Below, piece by piece: positions 54,897-64,000 of a stretch of 64,000 bases of DNA (position 1 is its first letter; the number at the start of each line of letters is the position of its first letter). The notes beneath the pieces were generated by a model. The model ran no database searches. It was not told the origin of the DNA and worked only from the letters and a program-made list of their open reading frames with translations. This DNA is from Theodoxus fluviatilis (Eukaryota; Mollusca; Gastropoda; Cycloneritida; Neritidae): the NCBI GenBank assembly GCA_034096865.1, contig JAWQFJ010028271.1, positions 1-64,000 on the forward strand, read 5' to 3'. The position numbers and the translations under genes were made by a program.

Positions 54897-57800
54897 ATGG
54901 ATACTAAACCAGAAATGCGGATGCGACCTCATTCCTTTGTCTTCGACTCAAAAGCATCACAGCCTGGGATTCTGCTTGGAAAAAAATCGACAATGTCTGC
55001 CTCAGGCGAAGAGGAAGAAGGTAAATGTTTTGCTGTAACTTTTGTTGACAGCGTTATGAACTAATTTGCCATAAACATTTGTTTGTATTTCATTTATTTC
55101 TCAAACAGCACTGTTGCTTGTTGTCTTGTTTTGTTTCACAAATGAGTGCAGGTGGTTTTGGCGGGTTCGGAGCCAATTCAATTTGCAATCAACGGGTAAA
55201 AAATAAATTTTTGTTATCGATTTGTCGTAGGGTTATGAACTCAGATTTTCGAAGTACTATTTCACGAAGAGTTGTTGATGAAATCGTTAATTTCCTGCTT
55301 TCACTTATAATCTTAAGTAAGGAAGTGATTCGCGTGTTTTGTCACTCGATAATCACGGCAATATCTCATTTCGATGTAGTTCATAACTTTTCAACAACAA
55401 CAAATGTGCCTGCCACTTGCGGACCCTAAATCAGCAATTTTTGAAAGCATTATAGGTTTAAATTGTGAAAACTAGATGGAATTTTTATTATCCAAAGTTG
55501 ATTTTTCATCTTAGTTGATCAGATGAAAATTTTATTGTAGGGTTACTTAAACTGGTGTAGTTCATAATCTTACAGCAAGTTCTTTGACACTTATTGCTGT
55601 GAAGTTATGAACAAAGGCCGAATGTTCCACTATGCCATTGATTGTATTATTTTGTAGGGAAACTTTTAACTAATCTCCAGTTTACAATCTGGAAGTTACT
55701 GTTAATCTCACTTTTAGCGTCAGTTACTTGTGCATATTCAGTGCATAACCTTACAGCAGATGTCTGCATTATGATTTGTGTAGAGTTATGAACTAAGGTC
55801 AAAGTAATGCCCTTTATTTTAATGGACATGTTTCTAACTGTGACCTCTTTTTTGTGCAAAAATCAGAACCTCCAACTTCTCTCTGGCTTTTATAATCTTA
55901 AGCTTCCCAATACTTAAATGTGTATGCACAGTTCATAACATTACATCAAACCTTATAGAGCGATTCCTGTAGAGTTATGAACTTTAAAAAAAATTACCTT
56001 CTCTACTATTTATTGGGTTTCCTCTAACAGTTCTGTCGCGAGCAGGTTGGGTATTAAAGGTTAATTTTATCGTTCATGTACTTGTGTGTGCGATTCTTGT
56101 CCTTGTTGGGTTTTTGTTTCTCTCTTTCTCTCTTTTTGGAGTGATCGGGAAATTGTGACGTCATCAGCTTCGAGTCGACGTCACGGGGTTCAGTCGGTTT
56201 TGAGAAGGGATTTGGCAGGACCGTTTGAGCGGTACGTGCCAACGAACCTAGAGTGGCTCGACTTCTGTCGGCCCAGAGCGTGGCTTGGCCTCTGTCAGCC
56301 CGGGGAAAAGATTTGGCGACTTTATTGTCGTTGTCGGCAAGCCGATCAGAATCAGCACCAGGGGAGGAACCGAGTTTCTTCCATGTAAGTATTTGTTGTG
56401 TGTGAATATCGTTGTGTAAGTTTTTCACTAGGTTGTTGGTTTGTTGTGCTAGGGGTGGGTGGGAAGTTGGAATAGGCAGTGGGATTTTTGGAACGGGGTG
56501 GTTCTTTTCATTCATTGCCGTGTTTTCCATTCTCGCCTCATTTGCATCATGTCATGATTCATGATATTGTCGTTGTTGTTTTGATTTGATTTATGTGCAT
56601 GTTGTTATGCCATGTAAGCTAATTCGGGCCGTTCAGGCCTGTGTGATTTGTCTTCATATCAGTCATCGTCCGAAAATCTCCGCTGCTCCCCATCGCCGTC
56701 GTCACTCTCCAAAGTACCCATTGCATCTCATCAACCTGGGCCACCTGGTCCAGAGGAGAAGTTGACGTTCCGGATTACGTCGAGAGTTGGAGAGTTCAAG
56801 AGATAAGTTTGACAGTGGAAGATGTTTTGGAACTGAAAGACGAGCAGGACAGTTGAAGAGACAGAGTTTGGACAGTTGTGAACAACAGTGGGGTTTGGTA
56901 TTTGCATGCTGGACATTTGTGAACAACAGTGAGGGTTTGTATTTGCATGCTGGACAGTTGTGAACAACAGTGGGGTTTTGTATTTGCATGCTGGACATTT
57001 GTGAACAACAGTGAGGTTTTGTAGTTGCATGCTGGACAGTTGTGAACAACAGTGGGGTTTTGTATTTGCATGCTGGACATTTGTGAACAACAGTGAGGGT
57101 TTGTATTTGCATGCTGGACAGTTGTGAACAACAGTGGGGTTTTGTATTTGCATGCTGGACATTTGTGAACAACAGTGAGGGTTTGTATTTGCATGCTGGA
57201 CAGTTGTGAACAACAGTGGAGTTTTGTATTTGCATATGGTGGGGTTTATGAATCATCTAGGAATCATTATCATTAATCACTTTCATTCCCATTTCATTTA
57301 TTCTGCGGGGTGGGCAAGGGATTAATAAATATGTGTTTGTTATAAAAGTTGTCTGTGAGTTCCTGACTCCCTCTGCATGAGAGGTTAAGGTCCTACCCAA
57401 CGGGTGTGGGCGCGACAAGTTCCCTGCAACTTTTGCTAAGTAATGCAGTCCAAACTTATCTGGCCTTTCAAATTGCCAGTTTTTCAAAGGGCTTTATGTG
57501 TTTGTACAGTTCATAACCTTGCAACACATTATCAGACTTCTTTGTGTGGAGTTATGAACAACTAAACACTTTTACCTTTCTTGTTGATACCTATCTTTCT
57601 AAGAGTGACTATTTTTCTTGTGCTGATTTAAGATTATGGAGGTGCATCTCAAGTTTAACCTTTCCTTTGTTACAATTACATACATTTTACAAGTGCAGTT
57701 CATAATCTTACAGCGGACCTTGGAGTGTCATTCCCGTAGAGTTATGAACTTTTCTGCTCTTCCCCTTTTTCATTCCTGTTGGTTTTTGTGATAAAGTTAC

Positions 57801-60800
57801 CTTTTATTTACATGACAGAATGACAGTTCAAACTTAACTGGACTTGCAATATGGCAGCTTTCCCAAAACTTTCATGAGGTCACGTAGTTCATAACTTCAC
57901 TACACAGTTTTTATGTCATGCTGTTATAAATTCATAGACTTTAAAAACTTCTTCATTGTTGTAATTTGGACTGTGATACTTAGAGCAATGTTGAGAATGT
58001 GAAATTTCCTCGCATACAGATTCTCTTTTCTATTGGTGCATGGCAGTTCATAACTTTACAGCAGATCTTTGCTGAGTTATTCCTGTAAATTTATATACTA
58101 TTTTCTCCTTTTATTTTTACTAAAATTGTCATGCCATATAAAGCAACTCTGATGCCAGCTGATGGATAACCTTTCAGAAAAATTCTTCCATAGCTTAGAA
58201 TTATTATTAAACATTAGCTGTGTTTAGGCTTTGGTGATAATTGTTTTGTTTGTTGTTGTTTTTCTTCAGGTGCCTACCTGTTGCGAAGAAAACAGACGTA
58301 TAACTACTCTTTTGAGAATAGTGATGATGATGACACACCTCAGCAACCTACCATGTCCATCTGGCATTCACGGATCAACAAGATCAAGCAAAAAGGACCA
58401 GAAGCTGAGGAGGCATTCAGAGCCCGGGAACGAGAAAGAATTCAGCAGCAGAGGACAAATATGTCTGAGGACAAAAAGGACAGAAACAGGTTGGAGCTGT
58501 AGTTTTTATGCTTTTACATCATTGTCATAGTTTGTGTCTCTTGTGATATAGATGTTTTAGGCTGACTCTTGTAATCTTTCATGAAGTCGGTCATTCATTT
58601 ATTCACTCATTTTTAGGGAACTGCAACGAATTCGCCAATACGAGTACCGTCAGAGGCAGAAGGCGAAAGCTGAAGAGGCGGTGACAAGAAGTGAAAAGGA
58701 GAAGAAGAAGCAGATGGCTCTTGAGAAACGCCAGGAAAAAAGTGCATACATGCGGGCATGGCGCCAAAAGCAGCCTGAGAGCACCAGGATCAAGTACAAT
58801 GAAAAGTAAGTGATTTTTAATAGTAATTTGTGATTAATAAAATTGCCTGTTTGGATCATACAAAAAGTGTAAGTGAAGGAATGAGAGCTCAAGTCACAAG
58901 TAATTTTGGTTCACACAAATATGGTTATGAACATAGTAATTATCAGAGTGTAATTTATACAGCTTTCTACAATAGTCCAAGTTTGCTTATAACAGGTTGT
59001 CTTTTAAAAAAAGAAATAAAGATGCCATTTCCTAATCAAATTACAAATGAGGAAAACTTCAGGAATTGGCTGATACACCAGGCTCTCATGAAAATCTGTA
59101 TTTACCAATCGCATTGTTTGAATTCATTTGTTTCTGCTTATTTTAGACGCATGGCCAGATATTACAAATCAAAGGAGCAGAAGACATCCAAGCTCCCGAA
59201 TGATTCTTCTGGTATGGTGCCGGCTGGTTGTGATGCAGCAATGAGTGGTGGTGGTGCAAGTCCGATGCCAGCTGATGGTGCAACTCCTATGCCAGTTGAT
59301 AGTGCAACTTTGATGCCTACTGCAGAAGGTATGTTTTTCATCTGGCTCAGACATTGCTCACTCCAACAGCCCTTCATCTTTAATTAATCAACATCTAGCC
59401 ATTTTGTCCTACTGGTTTTAATTTTATCCCTTTTCACTGCTTCATGGATTATGACTGCTGTTAATGGTTGAATTAATTTTTTTCTTTTTTTCAGGAAACT
59501 CAGATTTTCTGACCAAGGATGCCAGAAGAAAGGCAGCGGCGCGAGTCAGGCTGCCTAGAGATCCGGAGAAGTTTGCCACAACTATTGCATACACAATGGA
59601 GAAGGCTTCCCCCAGAAAGAAAGCTGCTCTTCAACGCCGCGGCCTTCTCCAACCAACAACACTCTTTGAGGAGAATTTGAGAGGCCACCTTGCAACCCTC
59701 ACAAAGGATGGCAGCAAGGCGGGAAGGGGTGAAAGGAAGAGGCTGGTGCAAGCCCTGGTCCAGCGATCGCAACACTCCATACTTCAAATGAGCAAGACCC
59801 TAAATCTGCGTTGGCAGTTCGTCAAAGCCGCTAGTTGCCTGTCGATTGAGACCGAGGAAATTGCTACAGCCATTCATGGAAACAAGACCCCAGCAGCTAT
59901 CAGGAAGGCAGTGGAAGACTTCTACTGCCAACCAGAGGCCTCCATCGTGGTGCCAGACAAGAGGCTTGTGAAGAAGGACCTGGTGCCAAGGGCCTGCCTG
60001 ACCAAGTCCCTCAAGAAATTTCATCAGGACTTTGTCAAGGAAACAGGTTTGTGCTTGTTCTGAACATTTGTTTTTGCTTGTTCTGAACATTTGTTTTTGC
60101 TTGTTTTAGATTCATTTTTTTTGTTCTTGATTATTGTGGATGCCAATACTGTCATGTATCTAATCTGTACTCTGTATTCTATTTTTGCGATAGTATAGGT
60201 CGGTCAGTGTGTGAGGACCTAGACTCAATAATATATTGTTGGAGTATCTGCAATATTTGTTGCTTCATTTGTTCTCTTTCAATTTACAGGCTGCAGGGAT
60301 GTCAGTTTCACTACCTTCAAGAGGCTGAGACTTCAACATATCCTCACAGTCAAGAACCTGAAGAGAACCAGCTGCGTTTGCAAGGTCTGTGCTAATGTAG
60401 CACAGAAGCTGGAGGCACTTCTCCCTCTCTGCAAGGCTGCTGGGATCAGTCTGCCTGCCAATGCCCAAGAAATGCTCGACCGCACCATGTGCAGAGAAGT
60501 GGACCGGCTCACCAGGCTGCAGTGTGCCCAGAGGAAATGTGCCAATTTTGGAGTTGCCACACTTCTCTCTGTATTGCAAGCACTGCCACAGGACAGAATT
60601 GTCTCGTGGTTCCAGTGGCAGCTGGAGTCTCTAGGATCCCAGAAGCGCATGAACAACATAACCAAACAGGTTGGAATTTTATTTACCACAACAGATTTTC
60701 TGTAATTCCTTACTAATAAAAACTGGAGATATTAACATTTTTAATTAGAAAGAAAAGTTTTCTTTCCCGTTTTCTTTTAAAGCAGAATTATGTATTTGTG

Positions 60801-62934
60801 TTTGTTTTAGGGTCCTGTTTCGTGTTTGGTTTCGTGCCTGGAGAAAGAGCTGTCCAGTTGTGGAGAACATATCAACACTGCCACATGGCAGTATCGGCAG
60901 CTGAGGCAGACTTTGCCAGCGGACCAGATACTGACCCTCATGGACTTTGCCCAGAACTACAGATGTGAATACCAGAATGAGGTGCAGTCGGCCCATTGGA
61001 GCTACCAACAAGCCACTGTCTTCCCTACCGTGACGTACTACAGGTATGATTTCATGAATAGCTCGTTTCTTAAATTATTTTGTTGGTACAGGTCAGTCAA
61101 GACAACAACAATGAGAACTTTTAGAACCATACAGATCTTGTATTTACTGCTTGATTTATTTTTTGTGGTTTCAGATGTTCCTGTGGAGAGCTAACCACCG
61201 AGAGTGTTGTCATCATTTCTGACAATCTGCCGAAAGACGCAAGTACGGTTCAACACTTTAACACTTGCGTGCTCCGCCATCTCAGGGACAGGCGTGGACT
61301 TCACATCACTAAGCAGGTACAATAGAATTTCTTCATTTTTAATCAGTGTTTCCCTCAGCTTTCAAATCAAAGACTATTAGCCAAATATTGGGACTCCCTA
61401 TTGAAATTAAATGGCTACACATGTAAATCCTGAGAGTCCGTTTCCAATTTTAAGAGTAAAAAATGTGCGAAATGGGAAACGCTGTTTTATGTTGGGGTTT
61501 TTGACCTTGGAATTGAATGTAACTGTGGATTATCTTTAGTTTCAGTTCACTGATGGGGCAGGAGCCCAGTTCAAGAGCAAGGAGCCATTTGTTGACATCT
61601 CCTATGCCTCAGCTGACCATGGCATTGTGGTGGAAAGGTCCTTCTTTGGCTCATCCCATGGGAAAGGCCCTTGTGACGGAGTTGGTGGAGTGGTCAAGGC
61701 AGCTGCTACACAGGCAGTACTTGGCAAACAGGTCAGTATGTCATATTTGTTTTATGTTGTAAGGGTGAGTTGGGCTAAATATACAGTTTAAAGCTGATTG
61801 TGCCTTGCAGTGTACTGTATTTTTAAAAATTATTTTTATTATCATTTTTCTTTAGGCAGTGATCAGGACTGCGTCCGAGATGTTTCAACATCTCTGTACC
61901 ACCTTCTCTGAGGATCCCGACAAGGAATGCTGCCACAGCCGCCGGGTTTTCCTATTTGTGAATGAGAACGACATCTGTCGAGAGCGACCTGGTCGTCGCC
62001 CAAGGAACGCCATGCCGAAGACCATGCAGCAGCACTGTGTTCGCTCCACAGGTGTACCTAATGTGGTGGAGTACCGTGGTTTGTCGTGCTTCTGCCAGAT
62101 CTGCATAACAGGGGCCAGCTGTCCAGAGATGGAAAGCTTTCCAGAGGGCAGGTGGCAGCAGTACAAGTTCTGGCCTCTGGTTCAACCAAGATCTGCTCCA
62201 ACCCGCTCACGAAAGCCAGGTTCATCCCGTGCTGCCACATCGCCTCCAAACTCCACCCTATCGACCCCAGGACTCTTCCCATCAGCCGCACCATCGGATC
62301 CTACTCCCCCCCCTTGTGATGCTCCCATCCCGGCCCCGCCCCCTTGTGATGCTCCCATCCCTGCCCCGCCCCCTTGTGATGCTCCGGCCCCGCCCCATTC
62401 TGATGCTCCCACCCCGGCCCCGCCCCCTTCTGATGATCCCACCCGGCCCCACCCCCTTCTGATGATCCCACCCTGGCCCACTTCTGATGATCCCACCCCG
62501 CCATCTGAGAAGGGGCTTTATCCAGGAGACTTTGTGAAGGTGCAGCTCGGCTCCAGTGTCTTTGTGGCACAGGTATGTTGTCATTTGATCAAGTATTTGG
62601 GTTGTGTAGAACACAAATGGCTTTCATTCTTCCATACAGCTAAATAATTCTTCTTTAGGCTGCAAATAATAGAAAAGACCTCCCACTTCCCCCAACCCCA
62701 CTCCCTTAACCTGCCCAAGCTATAAAGAACTTATTGATCATGTTTCAGGTGACTAGAGTCTCGGAAGAGGGCCTTTGGGGCAAGTACCTGGAGAAGGTCA
62801 ACGGCTTCCCAGACGGGTGGAAGTGGCCAGCAGAACAAGTGCCTGAGTTTTTTATACAGCCGAGTGACATTTTGGCTGTCCTCCGTGACTACACAACAAC
62901 AACTTCTAAGCGTGCATTTGTCTTCATCTTTTAG
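54897..62934 (+). CDS. Uncharacterised, probably transposase-like protein, 11 exons, about 1038 aa
   Basis: Exons: 54897-55020 (first exon and start inferred), 58270-58489, 58617-58805, 59147-59328, 59495-60046, 60290-60669, 60811-61043, 61175-61316, 61540-61731, 61856-62572, 62749-62934. Every junction is GT-AG and in phase, with no stop. The N-terminus is acidic, then rich in Arg/Lys (RRKQTYNYSFENSDDDD; MRAWRQKQPE; RMARYYKSKEQK). A Cys pair region (CVCKVC) precedes a core with CSCGELTTESVVIISDNL (D at about 643), FTDGAGAQFKSK (D at about 679) and SSHGKGPCDGVGGVVK (about 712-727), then a Cys-rich part (CFCQICITGASC). A Pro-rich repeat and a C-terminal module (GDFVKVQLGSSVFVAQV ... WKWP) close it. 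I recall the HGKGPCDG motif from many unnamed proteins in cnidarians, molluscs and fish. The DDE-type transposase reading is inference from acidic motifs and the flanking inverted repeats. A domesticated host gene is the alternative. Confidence 0.72.
56034..57417 (+). mobile_element. Solo LTR, 1384 bp, in intron 1 of the transposase-like gene
   Basis: It begins TGTCGCGAGCAGG and ends GGGCGCGACA (TG...CA), flanked by a perfect 5-bp duplication AGTTC (56029-56033 and 57418-57422). AATAAA is present at about 57325. No internal retroviral-type region is present, so recombination between two LTRs is the likely origin. It contains a 41-bp tandem array. Orientation is inferred from the AATAAA. Confidence 0.82.
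56872..57240. repeat. 41-bp tandem repeat inside the solo LTR, about 9 copies
   Basis: The unit contains GTGAACAACAGTGGGGTTTT then GTATTTGCATGCTGGACA. Two subtypes alternate (GTTGTGAAC...GTGGGG and TTTGTGAAC...GTGAGG), giving an 82-bp higher-order period over most of the array. Confidence 0.92.
62310..62510 (+). repeat. Coding Pro/Asp/Ala-rich tandem repeat in exon 10 of the transposase-like gene
   Basis: PPCDAPIPA-type units (27-30 bp each) are repeated, then PHSDAPTPA, PPSDDPT, a shifted PLLMIPPWP unit and TSDDPTPPS. Unit lengths not divisible by 3 occur but cancel, so the C-terminal module stays in frame. It reads as a flexible linker between the core and the C-terminal module. Confidence 0.8.
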
Positions 62935-63237
62935 TTCAGATATTGATGGGTTTTCCCCCCCTTGATTGTGTGTGAGCTGTGTCTTTCCATTTTCAAATAA
63001 TATTTCATCACAGTTGGTGAGTGAGAATAACAGATGAGAATGAAATATCAAATATTACAGAGATGGATAGACTGATACAAAACTGTTCTTGAATCGAAGT
63101 GTGGATAACTTTGGCCAGTTTTTTTGTTGCAATAACTTGTGAAATCTGTGTTTGGAAATTTGAAATACTTTTATTTGGTTGTTTTATGACAATTTATGCC
63201 ACTTGGCATGATGATTTTCCAGTAAAAGAACCACTGT

Positions 63238-63775
63238 GCTGTAAAGTTATGAACTTTCAAGCATCATCGTTTATATCAGCATTGCTACAGTATTTTTTAC
63301 TCTAGTTCAGTTCCTTATATCATTTTTACCTCTGTTGGTCAAATTTTAATTTCTTATCACAATTTGGGTTTCCAAACCTGTGTCTGAAAACATTGCGTGT
63401 CGTAAGGTTATGAACAATTTCCTTATTTGCCTTACTATATCCTTCCAAAATGTGTTTACAACTTCAAAATGCATTATTTTTGGTCTGTCACTTGGATGAG
63501 ATTGTTTTCTTTACATTTTTAGGGCATTTTAAAGGCGTGGCTGTCAATTATTTTGAATTATTGGTCATTGGTGCTGTAATGTTATGTACTACTACACTTT
63601 TTTAGCGATAACTTGTGATTGTTTTAAAGTACACAAAATTCAAAGGCAATGTTGTTATCCTCATCCAATAGGTGTGCTTTGGGTGTATGAATCATGTCTC
63701 AGCTATGCAGCATTTAGATACCAGTTCATAAAAACTAATTTTGTCCCGCTGTAAAGTTATGAACAAATGAGACCA
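63238..63775. repeat. GTTATGAAC subterminal-type repeats, right side
   Basis: Four units at about 63241, 63405, 63576 and 63755 read GCTGTAAAGTTATGAAC or close variants (GTCGTAAGGTTATGAAC; GCTGTAATGTTATGTAC), spaced 164-185 bp. This is the reverse complement of the GTTCATAACTTTACAGC part of the left-side units. The series may continue beyond the window. Confidence 0.8.
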
Positions 63776-64000
63776 ATTAGTGATTTTGCTGTTTGCTGTT
63801 GGTGTAGAAATTTGAATTTTCCCTAAATGATTGCCACATGATAACACATTTTGCATTACATGGTGATTAAGTTGATTTGCTCTTTAATGTGGGTTATATT
63901 TTAGTTTTTTTTACTTTTGGTACACTGTAAAACCTTTTTTTAACAAAGTTGCTACATCATCCTGGTATTGAACAAAATTGCTTGCAGGACCACTCTAAAA

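Larger units (their letters stand above)
54664..58105. repeat. GTTCATAAC subterminal-type repeats, left side
   Basis: The 9-bp word GTTCATAAC or its complement GTTATGAAC recurs near 54666, 54883, 55053, 55231, 55379, 55560, 55606, 55742, 55787, 55930, 55975, 57509, 57551, 57702, 57742, 57887 and 58046. From 55560 on, most units pair the two orientations: GTTCATAACNTTACAGCA, then about 25-30 bp, then GTAGAGTTATGAAC. Neighbouring units are about 150-190 bp apart. A solo LTR interrupts the series. Confidence 0.85.

Overview
The window is nuclear DNA from an animal. Its genes are intron-rich, the splice sites are canonical or GC-AG, and micro-, mini- and transposon-derived repeats are dense. The style of the repeats (long GT tracts, elements packed with TGACCTT, an ATCC-tailed SINE-like family, GGCCCGTA MITEs) suggests a marine invertebrate, most likely a mollusc and perhaps a gastropod. 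That assignment is inference.

Three intron-containing genes, all on the + strand, could be rebuilt exon by exon with consistent phases. (1) 197-16553 holds the last 12 exons of an MFSD11/UNC93-like transporter; its 5' exons lie before the window. (2) 26292-45374 holds a complete 16-exon MCM5, 732 codons plus stop, with zinc finger, Walker A, Walker B and arginine finger. Two E2F-type sites sit about 50-70 bp before its ATG. (3) About 54897-62934 holds an 11-exon gene with one continuous frame (about 1038 aa). It encodes an uncharacterised, probably transposase-like protein. A 9-bp word, GTTCATAAC, recurs every 150-190 bp around it and is mostly inverted on the far side of the gene. This looks like a large DNA transposon with subterminal repeats, and it is the most interesting object here.

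The remainder is a layered record of insertions. MFSD11 introns carry a 51-bp minisatellite (4.66-6.09 kb), a pogo/Tigger transposon with a non-LTR retrotransposon tail nested in it (6.62-8.73 kb), a GGGGT array, a 24-bp minisatellite (11.24-12.56 kb), a nested MITE (13.36-14.11 kb) and a TGACCTT-rich element (15.36-16.23 kb). The 16.6-26.3 kb intergenic region has a TIR element, a THAP-bearing foldback, and a SINE-like copy split by a hAT-like element that itself holds a second TGACCTT-rich element. MCM5 introns have a ~40-bp array, a tandem duplication of a splice acceptor, a 21-bp array next to another acceptor, a very large 21-bp array (34.18-39.58 kb) containing a hAT-like MITE, a pogo-like MITE and an assembly gap of 10 Ns, a 14-bp array and a piggyBac relic. 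From 45.4 to 54.3 kb there are a 28-bp minisatellite, two MITEs, broken non-LTR and Gypsy-like pol fragments and a 19-bp array. A 1.38-kb solo LTR with a perfect 5-bp duplication lies in intron 1 of the third gene.

The first two genes are ordinary housekeeping genes (a membrane transporter and a replicative helicase subunit), and no functional link between the three genes is visible. Calls rest on reading the sequence and on remembered family motifs; no database search was run.
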